Assembly (NCBI RefSeq): GCF_963662255.1
Contig: NC_085047.1
Coordinates: 21,829,258 to 21,893,257, forward strand
DNA length: 64,000 bases
Direction: 5' to 3'
Source of the DNA: Cinclus cinclus
Lineage: Eukaryota; Chordata; Aves; Passeriformes; Cinclidae
Both the position numbers and the translations under genes were made by a program. Below are positions 48,201 through 63,200 of this stretch, in pieces (the first letter of the stretch is position 1; each line of letters opens with the position of its first letter). The notes under the pieces are model-generated. The model did no database searches. It was not told the origin of the DNA and saw only the letters and a list, made by a program, of their open reading frames with translations.

Positions 48201-51200
48201 TCATTCTGTTGCAGGAGTCAATTCTAGACCCTGTATGGTGTGTGCAGTGCTAGGAACTTAAGGAATAAGTCTCTCTGCACTTCATGACAAGAAGGCAGAA
48301 GAGTGCCTCTGGGTCTTGCCCTTAGTTGTCTCCTGGAGGAGCCCTCTCTCCACTGACTATGTAGGTGGATCTTGAAGTACATAGTTATGGGTCTGGGAGG
48401 GCCTTTATTGGATTGAAATGGCTTTCATTAATATTTTTACAGATTTTAGAAATGAAGAAATAAGGGAAAAAAAAAATCCAAACCCTGATGTCCATGCATC
48501 TCCCTGATGCCTGGCCCAGTTCTCAGTTGGATCTTAAAGGATCTGCCCTTACCAAAGCTTTTACCTTGTGTTAAGTTGTGCAGTAGAAAAAAGTCCCCAA
48601 AACAAGTATTACTATCCCTAAGACAAGATTTGGAATGCTAGCGTTTTCTGCTACATTAGTGTAATGCTTCAAAAATTATTCCAGGGAACACTGTTTAGCT
48701 GTCGTAGCTGCCAGTGTGCTGTATTACCTGCTTAGCACAATCTTCCATCTGGAGGAAAGTTTTCATTTGTAAGCCTTCTCAGACTGTCCAGGTTCAAACT
48801 TGAGCAAAGAAATCTATCATATTACTAGGAAGGATGTGGTTTGGGGGAGAAAGAATATAATTCCTTTTGACTCACCAAAATTGCAGGCTTGTCCACTGAG
48901 AGCAGCAAGCTGCTGGGAATAAGCCCAATCTTCATCACTGGGAGCAGAGATCACCACCAGCCGCCTTCTCCATCGGAACCTGAAAAGGGAGTGTGGCCAG
49001 GCATGGTCATGACATGTGACTCAAACCCTCCCAGCATTTCTGTTCTCTGTAGGCTGAGATATATCATATCTCTCATAACTTCTAAGTAACAGCTGGATGG
49101 GAAATCTTCCCAGTTCTGTCTGTCACTGGGAGAGGAAAAAGCTTGTTTTGAATTTTACAGCTCCAAAACTTTCAAAGAAACACCTGCAGTGCTGCTGCTT
49201 CACCAAACAAACACTGCAAAGTTTATGACCTTTGCTCAAAGCCCCTTCAGTAGTTACACCAGTGCTGAGAAGTGTATATTCAAGAGAGAAGGATTCCTGC
49301 GGAATTCCTCACTAAGCATTTAGCTTTTACGTCATTCACCACTGCTGGAACTGCACAGTTATTTTGCAGTCCAAGGACTGTCTGAGAATTAGGGTGTCTC
49401 TTCATTTCAGACATAACTCATACTTCTATTTAAATAATCACTGACCTCTTTTTTCTTTCCTGCACCACTTTTGCTCAAAATACCTTCAACATGGCTTTAA
49501 ATGTGAGCTTGTTTGTAAGTATGTGGTTGTGTTAGCCTGTGGCTGTATAAGGCATGCATGGGGCAATAAGATAAATCTTGGACTCTTTCTTTAATAGGGA
49601 CTACACCACCTACCCAAGATTTTGCATAAGGATCTCCTTCCTTTTCTGTCAAGGAAAGGCAGTGCCAATAAGGACACTTGACATCTCTAAAAATTCTAAC
49701 TCTAGAGGTTTTTAATACTCGCTGAACCAATTGGTTTTTGAATATAGGTACTTCTCCACTTAACCTAAATAAATCAGATTTATAGGAATTTGCAAAGCTG
49801 CAGAGATATTTTTACAGCAGGAAATTATCTTTTAAATGGATGCAGATGTTACAGGCTAGAATAATAATAGCCTGCTTTTCTGCTGTACCATGTGGAAATC
49901 TCAAAATTAAGGCTAATGCAAAGGGTCAATTCTTCTTCACTTAAGAGAAGCTGAAGATATGGCGGGACTTGCTCAAAGTCAGAAGAGAAATTTTTAGAAG
50001 AGCAGGGCATGCTGATGTCTTTGCTTGTTGATTGATACAGATTTTTTTTTATACAATTAGAGAAGTAAATCTTTGAAAAGCAAACCTCCTCAAGTTCACC
50101 TTTCTCAGGAAGAACAACAAAGAGACATGAATGTGTGTGTGCAGTTAAGTGAATGGGAATGAGAAGCATTGAGGATCACATATGTGATGTGAAGAAAAGG
50201 AGTAAAATTTTGTGTCATTATTCTGAAAATGGGGAAAAGTGATCTTTGTGATATTTTGTTTAGAAAAGCACCTGGTTACCTATGAACAATGAGTGAGAAT
50301 GTGGCCATATTTTGCCTAGGGAAAAAAACTGTGAGTCACTTTAAGATACTTTTATATTTCTTTCTGGTTTTTTTTTTTATTATTATTATTTATATCTCTT
50401 TTGGAGTTACACAGAGCTGAAAAGTGTTGAAAGCCATTGAAGCTGTTTATTCCCCTGCCCCAGGAGCACTTGGTGCACTTCTCTGGGACTGCATCTTAGA
50501 AGTTAATTCAGTTGGTCCGTCACAGCTGTTTCTTTGCCAACACTAATGTACAGATTTCTGCTTTATATCTGACATCAGAAGACATGGACCAATACTCTTG
50601 ACACATCTGCCAGACCCTTCCCTATGTGGATCCTTTCTTCTTCCTCTACCTTTTTTACATCCTGTTCTGATGTGTGAGCCCAGAGAGCAGCACAACCACT
50701 ATCTAGGTCTTAGAGGGGGACTCACCCCCAAACTCAAGGTTTTCTTCCTTCTGCATGTGGCTTTTAAGCATTACTCAAGCTGGCTCTGGCTCTCATGGTC
50801 TCCTTTCACACCACGCATTTAATAATTTAAATTTATAATTATTATAATATATGTTATTAAAATTTAATAATTTAAACTTAAATTAATAATATTTGCATTA
50901 TTATAACTGAACTCTGCAAGGAGCAACACCAGGGAGATGACACCAGGCCTCTTGTTCAACTGAGAACAGGATACTGGACAAAGCTGGAATTCATTTTTCT
51001 GGGAATCTGACCAGTTAATGGGGCTAGAGAAGTCCACTCAGTATTTAAAGCCTGACGCTTGTTTCACAGACAACAAATGCATTCAGTGCAGCAGCAATTC
51101 TGTTTATAGATGCAACATTCTGCATTTTTCATGCCCAGTTTTCTAATGTGTGTTTATTACTAGAGCTGTTTCCAAGCAAAGAAGGATTTGTGGCCTGTCC

Positions 51201-54200
51201 CTTTCCAGTATACAAGCTCTTTCTTGTGCTGATAGCTGTTTACAAACTGTAGTTCTTCTTGGTGTTCTCAAGGATGAATCACTGGGTCCTAAACAGGAGA
51301 TGGTGGGGTGGTTGGGGTGGATTTTGTTAAAGGTTCTGTTTCTGTTGAAGTGGCCATTGAATTTTATAATGTTTATGAACCAATAGCCTCTTCATTTACT
51401 TGATGCTCCTTTCTTCCTTGTCATAATCCATCATGCTGTCTCAGTTATTTTTAAAGCTGTCTGGCATTAACAGTGTATTTCCATGGATTTTCATAGTAGG
51501 TGAGGAGGATGCAGTTGTAACAGGTAAGGTGTAGAATCATGGGGTAGCCCTAATTTCATCTCAATTATCCTGTGATAATTGAGAGAGGGCTATAGCTGCA
51601 CAGCTCTTCTGTGCCCACAGCCCAGACACATTTATTGCCTGGAATTAAGGTCTCACGGTAGAGTAATAACACAGCATGTAGAGATTGCATAAAGAAAATT
51701 TCTGCAGAAGGTCTCCCACATTTTGCAAAAGATATCTGCAAGACCTTTAATAAGATGCTTGACTAATACTGGCAAAGACAACTGTTATCTCAAGCAGGGT
51801 AAGAAAGAAGTCAGAGAGAATTAATTACTGATTTGAACTACATGGAAGGGATTAGAATGGGATTAATGAGATTGGGACGGCTGATGATCAAAACACATAC
51901 ACACTGTGATTCATACATTCAAACTTTGAACTAACATCTGTGAATTAAATCTTATTTACTCTTCTAATACAAATCAGTTTTATTATCTCCATGTCATGAT
52001 GGGGAAACTGAGGTACTGAAAATCAGTGTATAAGAAAGGTTTAGTTATTCAGGAAACATGCTTCCTGTCTTCTGTACAAGACTATGCAAGGTTCTATACA
52101 AGCCTACATTCAGCTCTGACTGCATCTCTGTATTTGCTTGATATTGTAAATCCTGAGAAATCTGTATTTTAAAATCCCAGAAATAGTTGCATGAGTATTT
52201 TTCCAGAATAATGAAAATTAGTAGAACTAGCAGCAGATAAGAACAGAAAGTGATACCTGGATAAGAAGCTCTCAAGGGACTGCTTCTTATCTTCTTTGCA
52301 GACAATGCCCTCTTTTTTCTGTCTTTCCATGTCTTTAATTCGTGATTGGAAGGTGTCAATCAAATCGAACACAGACTTCATTGCTATGGGCACTTCATAG
52401 TATTGCTGTTAACAAAAACAAACAAGACAGGTGGGTATAAGGATGCTCATACTAGCAGCCTTTCTGCATGTATCACAGCACTGTGATACATGATACTGTG
52501 ATATCTAGAGATCAAAGTATTATAATTTGTACACAAGCAGCAAGGCCTAAAATAGATCAGAAACAGTGGAAAATATAATTGTTTTCTCAATCAGACTGCC
52601 CTTTGGAAATGGCATATTTTCACTATTTGCCAAAAGTGATAAGGTCAGGACATTGCAGTTATTATGTTCTTATGTAAGGCCATTCAGTTAGAGGATTTGT
52701 CCTTATGCAATGTGATGTCATCCTGTTGAGCAGCCAAACTGTGTTTTAGTATGCCAGATACTACATTTAAATTCTGTCAGGTGTGGGGAGATTCTGTTCT
52801 ACATCATTCCTGCAGAAACACACAATTCCTGAGATCACCTAAGTTCTGAAAATCTTGCTTACTGTTCTTTTGCTTGTCCTGCAGCAATGACCAGATCCTG
52901 CATCAATATCTTATGTGCCTCACGTGCAAGTGTGTAGTGTAATTTCCTAAATGTTTTAAATTTTTCCCCCTATTTTTCCAATGCATTTTCTTTCAAGAGA
53001 GCTGAGTTCAAAGAGTTGAAACCCTCACCTTGACCTTCATGTCAGTGTCTGTCAGCACCATGAAGAAATCATTGTAGGTCATCCCATATTCTTTCCTCAA
53101 CTCACTGATGAGCTGTTGGTCCACAAGGTCTTCATCTTCTATCACTTTCATGGGCTTTTCATTATCTTAATGCCAGGCAAAGGAGAAATAAAAATAGTTA
53201 TGGAGTCACACAGCCCTCTGCCTTTAATTTTGCCTCAAAAGAAAAGGGAAAATTCATTTCTCAGGAGTTCTCTTCCTGCTGCATATTCAATGTATTACAA
53301 TTCAATGTATTGCATGTGTGTGAACTTTTCATTCATATGACTTTAACTGTCTAGTTTTTCCATCCCAATAGTCTTTGAAAATCAGTCGATCCTACGGCTC
53401 ATGCACTTCAGTATTTATTTGTACATTCTTTAGAAAAATTTTGCTTTTTCCTGGAAAGATCTTTGAGATTTTATCAGCATGCTCATACATGAATATGCAC
53501 GTACTAATCATTGCACCAGCTCCTGAAATATAGCCACTTCTGTAATTGGAAACAGATATTTTGACAATATGTTCCATGTGCAAATGAAACAGCATAGGTG
53601 ATTTGGGTCAGTAAAATATAGCTAGAACAGCTTGAGGTTAGCCAGGACAGTAGAGTTAACCTTACCAGTCTTAAAAATTTACATGTAGTGACTATAAGAA
53701 ACCAGTGACTATAGGAAACCGTGTTTAACATGTCTTGAATGCAGTGCTGGCAGCATACATCTCTAGATACCCCACTTTGGCACTCCCTTCTCCTGCTTGC
53801 TGATTCTAGCAGCCTGACAGGCGAAAACTTAGTTTTGAGTATGACTTGTACCTTCTCAGTGGTCCACTCCAAGAAAACATTCTGAAACAATGAGAAAAGG
53901 ACTTGTGAAGACAGAGACTTTAAGACAAGCCTGTGGAGGTTCTTTACTGACATTCTTTACATCCTGTGGAACCAGGGTGCATTGCAGTCAAGTCCTGAAA
54001 GTCTTAATGACATCAGCACAGCCTCAGCTGTAGCATCCAACACACCCATACAACTACAACAGTGCTGAAACAAGGTTCCGTATGCAATTGTAGGCCTGGA
54101 AAGCTAAGGACAGGCTAAGCCACATACCAAGTGAAATGATACCTGGGCACCAACAGCTCCCTACAAACACTGCTTGCCTAAGCACTGTGACACCACTATG

Positions 54201-57200
54201 AATGTTATATTCACATTCTCACTTAGAAGTCCCAGCCATGGCTTAAGTGACCTGCCTGAAGTCAAAAGCATAGCAGGACATCAAGATGTAGAATACAACT
54301 ACAACTTTTCAGTCCCTTGCTCCATAATTATTTATCAGCAAATAGAGACGTGATCCAAGTTAAGCACATAGCAACAGGAAAGATTTAAGTCATTATACAG
54401 CAAAGCATTTTAAATAATTTTCTAAATATATGTGGCTTTTAAGGAGCATACTGATTTGATTCAAATTTTGCAGTAGATTCATCCTGTTTTATAGACTGAA
54501 TGAAACTTCTGAATTAAAATTTTGGGAAAATTTCTAAATTCAAATCTGATCTTTAGGTTTCCCACCTTGAACCCACTGCTTACAAAAAATAGCAAAGTCA
54601 GCAAGTATTAAAATTTGGTTATATTTATCATGCTAAATATCTAATTTATATGATTTTTCATTGTTATATGTACCTCAGTTGAAAATTTTATAAAGAATTA
54701 ACAAGCAATGTTATTAATATTTGATTGGATGGATTGCTGGATGTGCTAATTCGTTATCCTTCATAAATATATGTAAATCCTGCATTGATTCTTGATGAGT
54801 GAGATTTATGTATTATTAGTGGCAAATATGACCATTAAAACATAGATCAAAAGTTCATATATAAAAGCAAAGACTATGTCATTGGCCTAGATGGACATAG
54901 AAAAATGCAAAGGTTGTTATTGTGAAATGTGTTGGAAAATAGCTAAGGTACAGGGGTACCTTAGACCAACTGACCTATGGCACCCTTCTGCTTTAAACTC
55001 TAGATATCAATATGAAATTTGCCCTTTAGAATTTCTTTTTTAAGATATTTTCTTTCAAAACTTACAATGAAAAGAAGAAAATTTTTCTTTTTTACAAAAG
55101 AGAATTTACAATTACAGAGTGATGCAGAAAAAAAACTGTATCAAGGAAAAATATGATGCCACAAAGGCTGACCTGCCTTTCAAACCTGGAAATTTTTTCT
55201 TTGAAGGAAAAAAAGAAGTTAATCTAATTGCCTGTTTCCAAGTCACTACATATCCTTGACCCCTGCCTCATAAAGAATATCTGGGGTCTGCATGAAGATC
55301 TACCAGAGCTGAGACTATGCTGCTACCTGAAAAGTTCTTGCTCTCTTTGCTTTTTCTCTGAAAGAATGGAGAAACATTTCTCCATACATCTTAGGCATCT
55401 AGACAGGCTGGGAAGATGAGTTATCTTGAGAAATAATGAGGTTACAAAGGCCAGCAGGTTGCTTTAGCAGTACAGTGGCCTAATAGATTAGGTACTTGTT
55501 TTGATTATAGGATGGATAGCCAGGGACTGATGTTTGGTTAATCAAAGTCCAGTTTCCCATGGGGAAAAGAGACCACATTTGCTAACTTGGGCTGAAGAGC
55601 AGACCTCTGCAGTGACACTCAGCTTTTGTGTCATTCCAGTTGGAAAGTAGGAAATACTCTCTGGTTTCACTATGAGCTTATCTTGACCAGTGTCACTGAG
55701 CTCTTTCATTCACCACTTCTAAATGTGTTTGAAATTTCAAGTGAAAAGTCTTCTGTTGACTTTTCTGCTGTTGTCTTTTGTATTTCAATCCCAAGATGCA
55801 GCAGTCCAATTAGACCTCATCATGCTGGGCGCTCAAGCTTCTCACTACAGAAACATACTGTGTGCAAAATGTTTCTTAGGAGCTTTTGTTGCTTCTGATG
55901 CTCACAGTGAGTGAGCCTTGAAGAGGCCATACAAACAAGAAAGGTGGAGGAGAAGGGGAGGTAGAACAGAAGGATACTTGTATTATTGATTTGTGTTGTG
56001 TGTATTTCTATAAAGCTCAGGATTTGGTGTTTTGGGCAAAATTATAAGGTAAATTTCATGTAAGGTTTAACCTATACCCTTCTAAATCTCCTGTTTTTGT
56101 TCAACAATTTAATTCCTCCTATGAGAACTCAGCTGTTATATACACTTTCGTGGTTTGGGAAATGTTTGGATGTAGGTTAAGTTTGGAACAGGCTGAAAGA
56201 GTATGGTCTATGTCAAAGTGAGTATCTGAATATTAGCCAGACTAGAGCTAAATATAATCCTAAACAGGATTTGCTGTTAGGCAAACTGACAGGCAGATGG
56301 ATCTAGGTACACAAAAAGTGACCTTGAGTAACCTTGGCCTGATGTGGAAAAGCCTGTACTGTTCCAGATTTGTCAAGGAGGTGCCCAAGTGGACAGTCTG
56401 GCAGGATTTGTGACTCACAGTCATCCAGGGACACAAGGTTAGATCCCGTCCCTCTGAGAGCAGCATAGGCACAACTGGAAGCCAGATGTAAATCTGTGAC
56501 CTTCTGGCCATTTATATGCCAGACCTGAAGAGCCCTGCAGCTGTTCAGGTCCTGAGCTTTCTGTTCCATCACCCATCTTTTCCCAAGGTTTGGTAAAACC
56601 AGATGAACTTCAATGAGAAAGATGTGGTGGATGTGTAACCAAAATTAGAAGCTTTTATTCTATTTGCAGTATAGAATTGTAAAACATTTGTATTTCTTTG
56701 GCTTCATCCACCAAAGCACTCACAGTCATGCTAACCTTTAGATGCAGACAGAAATGAGATAGTTCGGTGATTCAAGAGATAACTAAGCTTAAGTGCTTTG
56801 CTGGACTGCAACCTGAAGTCTTTGTCCAACCACTATTGTTACAGAAGGACAGGTTTTCACTGGCTTTAATGGGTGCTTCCCCAGGCCCTGAACACTGACA
56901 GTAGTTGTTTCAAAGCTACCTAAGAGAGATGGATGCCCAGTGTCACCTGTCTACATGGAAACTCTGAATGTGAAGAAGATGGCACTAAATATGTCTAAAT
57001 TAGCTACTTTTCAGGCCCCGCATAGTCTTAGATTTTGACCCAAGTTGGGGTGATTTTTCCCTTTGCTGTCTGTATTGTGCCCAGGAGATGGAATGAGAGT
57101 ATCAGAAGAAAAAGAACCTAGCTGGAAGTGGTCAATTTTCATGCTGCTGTTGTTCATGGTGCCGAAAATTGTGATGACTGAGATCTTCCTTGTTGCCATC

Positions 57201-60200
57201 TTGCAGAAGCTCTCAAGATACTCATCTCGCTGCTGTATGTACATGGTGTTGTCCGCCTTGGGGGTTGTGATCAGCTGGTTGGTGGCAGAGACAAAATAAT
57301 TTGTTTAGTATAAGGAATGAAGCAGGTGATTATTTTATCAGAGGAGAACTAGTCACTCTCTGCAAACTGGGCTCTCTTTCCCATAAAGCTGTTATTTATT
57401 TCTGTTTGGAGTGTACCTTCATGCCCAGGCCTGACCCAAAGACTTTCAGGCAGCTAGAGGAAAACCTTCAGAAGCATGTACAGCTGGTTGTGCCAGCTGC
57501 TCTGCTGCTTCTACCACAATGCTGATAGAAGAAAGATCACTATATTTTACAGAAAGCCACATACTCCCCTTTTATCCCTTGTCCTGCCAGTCTCACCAGG
57601 TCTCAATGGTGCCTTCACAGCCTTCAGTGGTGCTGTAACTCACTCACAGGGGGAGCCCTGGGAACATGGCTGCTGCTCTGCCCTCATCCCATGGTCAGGC
57701 AGGGCTTCCATGGCTGTTTTGACTTCCAGGGGTGAGTGCAACTAGGTCTACATGAGTACTTATGTAACTGATGGCCAACTAAGAAGACCTTGAAGACTTG
57801 CTGAGGCCACTGTGACCTCATCTGAAAATGTCTGATTCTGCTTTTCTTTGTTCTAAGTCACTTCGATGTCTTATGGGACTTATACTTGCTCAAAAGCACA
57901 GTTGTGGGCAAAAAGGAAGAGGAAAATTACAACAGAAGTAGAAAAAGCTCTACATTCTACAGTAATTACTTCAAAGCCTTCTAAGGATTGCAAATATTTA
58001 ATTTTTAAAAAGTTTAGAGCACACAATTCAGATCTTCATCAGTGACTGAGATTAAAAAATTCCAGGGAAGGGGTGTGTGTAACAACATTTAGTGATTCTC
58101 TAATTTTCCAGAGAAGATGCTGCAGTTTCCAGCAGAAGATGCTGCTTTAGCAATGTAATCATTCTAACTGGCAGCAGTGAACTGCAGTCAAGCACCTGCC
58201 ACTGATCCCCTGAATGCAAAGGGAGCTGGAATATGGACTCAAGTTTTAGAATTTAAGGTCACAAATAATCACCAAAATCCTTCAGTTACAAATCTATGCT
58301 TTAATCTGTAAGAGGAGTAATAATTTTCTGAAGCCTGCCTTCTGAAGTTTGTGGGGCCTGAAGGCTAATTTTTGCTGTACACTCTTTATAAATCCAGTTC
58401 ATTAATGTAAAAACATTTCCGGGCTTATAAAATCTGTCTCTCATTTATGCAAAGGCCCGTGGCATGACTACAGCTTTGGGATATGAAGGTGAATGAGAGT
58501 AACAGACGTCAAGAGGATTTGGTTTCTGGGTTACAGTATGTAACACATTGCATTTAAATTGTATATTAAAATGCTTCAAATTTAAAAAAAAAATCATGAG
58601 AAGGGTCTGAGGACTGAAATGAAAAACAGACCATTCGTTTACAGTCTCCTTCTAGTTTTGGAGTTTATAAGCTGGAAAGCAGAGTCAAGCCCAAATCTGA
58701 TCTGTTTCATCAAACCTTGTAGAACAAAGCAAGTTTCCAATCAAAGCTTTGTGCCAGGTCTGTTTTAACCCAGGCTGTATATGCTCTGTCTCTATCAGTG
58801 TTTGCACCACAGAATCATAGGATGGTTTGGGTGAGAAGGGGCCTTCAAGATCACCTTGTTTCAACCCTTCTGCCAGGAGCAGAGACACCTTCCAACAGAT
58901 AGGTTATTCAAAGCCCCATCCAGCCTGGCCTTGGACACCTACAGGGATAGAGCATCCACAGCTATAATTCTCCCTCCTCCTTATAATCTCTCTTTAGGTA
59001 CTGGAAGGCTCCTGTAAGGTCCCCTTGAAGCCTTTTCTTCTCCAGAAGAACAACCCCAACTCTTTCACCCTGTTTCCATAGGAGAAGTACTCCAGTTCTC
59101 TGGTTATCTTCCTCATTTGCATGCATATGTGTGCATATGCATATATGTGCATGTAGGTATATATGGCGTGTTACAAATAAACTGTCAGTTGGCATTTCAT
59201 CACCACAGAGAAATAAACAAAAAACCTAAAATCACAAGGCCAAAATTCCTCAACTTTTGTAAGACTGCAATAAAAGACCCACTATAGAGAGGTGAGACCA
59301 CTGGAACTCAAAACCCATGTTATTTTCAGTTTCTGTATCTGGGATTTATATTTGCTATGAATTGAACTTAACCCAAAATAGACCTCAAGATTCCAGATTT
59401 TTGAAATTCACACTGAAATCTGAAATTGTTAATGATGTAGAATTTAAAACCCTATGTCCTTCTTAAAAGATGTTTGGAAAAGGACTGAAACTGTCCTTGG
59501 AAGCAAGTCTGAAAGACAATAGTACAAAAAAGCAATGGGAACAACTCTGAAGCAATATGGTATAATTCTCTAGAGATAGAGTTTCAAGATTAATGAATGA
59601 CAGATTTAATTGTAAGGATTGTTCCCCTAAGGGAACTGAACAGTTTGATTGGAAGGAATGCAAATAGGCACGTGTGTGGATTCAAAGAGGCTTGAGAAGT
59701 TCTTTGTTTTCCACAATGTGTGGCAATGAAAAAATATAGAGTTCAGTCACTGCTTTTACTAATAACCAAACCAAACCAAACCAAACCAAACCAAACCAAA
59801 CCAAACCTATACTTCAGGGACTTCAGAGTAAGCAGGCTGAGGATGTTATTAGATTCTAAAAAAGTGAGGTACAGCATGGCATAATCATTTGTATGCAGTG
59901 AGTTCTGGCCTGATGACCTGAGATTGTGCAACTCTTCTTAGAGATCCAGCTGGGAGGTGGCCCAGTATCAGAAGGTTCAAATATCAGACAATCCTTTAAC
60001 TTGCCAAGACTGTGGTGGTGTAAAAAATTAGCAGCTTGACATCTGTGAGCTTTACTTTTGGCTCTTTTATTTTCAAGTTTGTTTGTATTTATCCTGATGC
60101 TACATATATTCCATAACATTGAGACCAAATTTCAAGGATCCCAGCTTCTGCATAGTTTCTCTCTCTGAGCATTTGTTTTGGCTAAATATTAGCTAACAAT

Positions 60201-63200
60201 CAACTGATAGGCATTATTTGCAAAATTCAGTGAAGTTCAATTTTTTTCAAGTATATGGCTTTTTTCCACTTCTAGTGCTAGCTCTGCAAAGTCCCTACAT
60301 CTTAAAGAACGGGGAGGGGGAGAAGAAAGTAGCCTTGTTTACAGGCCCATGAATCATGAGCAGAATGATTCATTACATTCCAATGGTAGAAATTTTAACT
60401 TGGCATCTTAGCATGGCACCTTAGCTATTTGTACTGGAATACGGAGTATGAAAGACAGAGGTGTTTGTAGCAATGACTATTGGACAATAACTGTGAAAAA
60501 GATCAGGATAATTGCAAGAAACCAGCTCCCACAATAATATTTTTAAAGAACTGTTTTCCAAAGTGTACCCTTCAGGATATGTGTCATCTGCCAGAAAAAA
60601 CATTTGTACTACAACTAAAACTGTTTCCTGTCCCAGGTGAAGTGGTTTTCAGAAGTAGTTTGAAAAACATACAACCCTATAAAACCTGGGGACAAGTAAC
60701 TCCAGACCATGCTGAAGTTCTCAGGCTTGAAAACTTATGGGAGTGTTACAGTTTAATACAAACAGCAGGAGAAAAATCCATACAAAAATAAATTTTGCAC
60801 AGGATCTCTGAAGATGTCTAGGAGATCTTAATCCCAAATTCCCTATCCCTCAGGGCATCTGATCACAAGCCTTTGTGCATATCCTCAGTCAGATGTGCAC
60901 TATTATTGCTAAGTCACCTGGCTTGCTTCCAGCTTTAGGACACCAGCACCAATATGAAGAAGGTGTGCCAGCTGGCAGGACATACCACTGAAAAGTGGTA
61001 ACTTGGCAAGTACCCCAAGGTGACAAATGGATGTAATACACATTGGAACCTCATTTTATTGATCTTAATGATCCAGATCCCGACACCTATATATCCGCTG
61101 TAAGCAAGATAATCTGATGGCTATATGGTGTTTTATGGAAGTGGCTGTGAACAGGTGTTTATCCTAATCTCTGGATGACTGATTTTTATAGTTCATGTAA
61201 GATTTCCAATATGAGGCCATGAAACATGTTGGAAACAATCATTTGGGTCTATAACTTTTACCTCTTAAGATAAAAGCACCAAGAAAGAGTAATATAAACC
61301 CACTATAAGCATATAGTTCCACATATTCCTACTGTGAGGGAGATATTACTTCATTTGGTAATAAAATTCAGATGAATGAATTACTTACAATGAGCCTCCT
61401 CCTGCCTTCAAAATATTCCAGGAGGTTAGTTGCTGATTTCCTGGGAGCCTGTAGGAAGGTCTTCTTGTTGGACTTGGGAAAATCCTCATTCTCAATCCTG
61501 CTTCCCTTCTTCTTCTTACTGCGGTCTTTGTCCTGCTTGTTCTTTTTTTCAGCTTTGACCTTCTTGGACTGCTTCTCACTCTTCTGTTGCTTGTCAGGTC
61601 TGTCCTTCTTCTTCTTCTCAGGTTTATCCATTCGGTCATGCTTCTTTGATTCTTTTCCTTTCTTTGGGGGAATATTTTCCGCTGCAAACCGTTCCTCTAA
61701 ATGGGAACTAGCAGGCTTGCTTGGGTCATATTTGTCTTCATACTCATTACTGAGTATCTTTTCTTGTGGTTTTTTTTTTGGTGGTTTAGTCTTATTTGGT
61801 TTGTGTTGTCCAGGTGTGACATTCAGGTCCCTGTGGCTAAAGTCCTTTCTGTCAGTTCTGTTATCTTTGAATCTACCCACATTTGCCTTTGTATAGTGTA
61901 CTGAGGGAGCTGTTGGGAGTTCTGTGAAACTGTCATAATGAGCAGCTTTGTTTGGTTTCCGTGTGGCTGCCAGTTGTTTCTCTTGGTAGCTTTGCTGCTG
62001 GTCCCTGCGATTTGTTTTCCACACAGGAGAGTAGAAGTCCTCAGAGGCTGTGATTTGTAGCGCGGTGGCATCAGGGGCTACTGGCAGCCTGTGGTACTCT
62101 GGGGTGGAATGTGACTTCATGGTCCAGGTCCTCTGTGTGCCAGGGAGGGGTGTAATTATTGTAGACCAGCTGGCTGTTGTCACTGCATGGGTGGTGGCAC
62201 GAGTAGTAGTGGTGGTGGGAGGGAGGGTAGTGGTCCTTACTGTGGGCAGAGGAGTGGCCATTGTGGTTGTCATTGGTTTCCTCATTGTTTTGGTCCTTGT
62301 TGGATGATTATTGCTCTTCCTTGGATCCTCCTTCCTTGCTGACACCTGGACATGTTCAGTGCCAGGGGTAGGCTGCGTGGCACCCCCATTATTGCCTTCC
62401 ACAACCACTTGCCCCTCCACCCCAGCTGCTTTGCACATCTGGATGAAGCCTTTCTGTCTCATCTTCTCAATTTTTCTGATGGGGTTCTGATCAATGATTT
62501 CATACATGGCCTCTAGCCTGACTGGATAAGGATACCTTTCCTCCACTTGCAGGGTTTTCTTCAACAGTACCATGCCAAATTTCCCTTTCTCCAGTTTCAG
62601 AAAGCTCATGAGCTTAGGGATGAGGGCAGGATCTAGTGGCTGTTCCAGAATTTTTCCTTCATTGGTTATCCTTCTAACTTTTCCCCCTTCTTCCCCTTCT
62701 TCATGGAACAACACAATCTGCTGGATGTGCCTTTCAGCCAATTCACAATAAACGTCATTTTTCAGCAGGCTCATCATGAGCCGGTAGTAGCCCTCAGAGG
62801 CATAGGGGGCAGAAATTACCCACACCCGATTTTTCCCTGCAAAGCTGGCCAGGACATTGGGAGAACTTGACCCTGAAGAGAAACGTACCACTCGTGACTG
62901 GGTGGCAGAGGATATCCCTTCATCCTTTATCATCTCAGACTTGGGGTATTTGGCTGCAGCTGTGAGTCTCTGTACCAACCTCATTCTGGTCCCCGTGCCC
63001 CTGGCCTGGGAACGTGATTCCCCTTGCAGGAGATTGGCAGGTGGTTTTGGAGGTGCTGAAGGATCCCTCTTGGTGACAGGATGTTGAGGATTTGGGCTTG
63101 AATTCCTCAGGGATGCTCCAGACCTTCTCAGAAGGCTGCCTGAAGCCCCATAAGCCAGGGGCACTTTCTTAACTCCATGGCTCCCTCTTTCCACTAGCCT

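Larger units (their letters stand above)
45219..61388 (-). other. CCDC80 introns: content
   Basis: Six introns. The largest are the first (57275-61388, with a CR1 and a CCAAA microsatellite), the second (53166-57117, with a MIR-like remnant) and the fourth (48980-52256, with an AT-rich stretch and a MIR-like remnant). The last (45219-47222) has a CR1. The 149-codon open frame at 53504-53953 minus has no recognised motif and no signs of an exon. Confidence 0.8.

Noticed and set aside
53504..53953. 149-codon minus-strand open frame in a CCDC80 intron
   Set aside because: Hydrophobic patches only, no homology recognised and no coding-like conservation signal; CCDC80 splices across it in phase.
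61372..61896. 174-codon plus-strand frame rich in Phe/Leu/Ser
   Set aside because: Antisense shadow of the Lys-rich CCDC80 segment.
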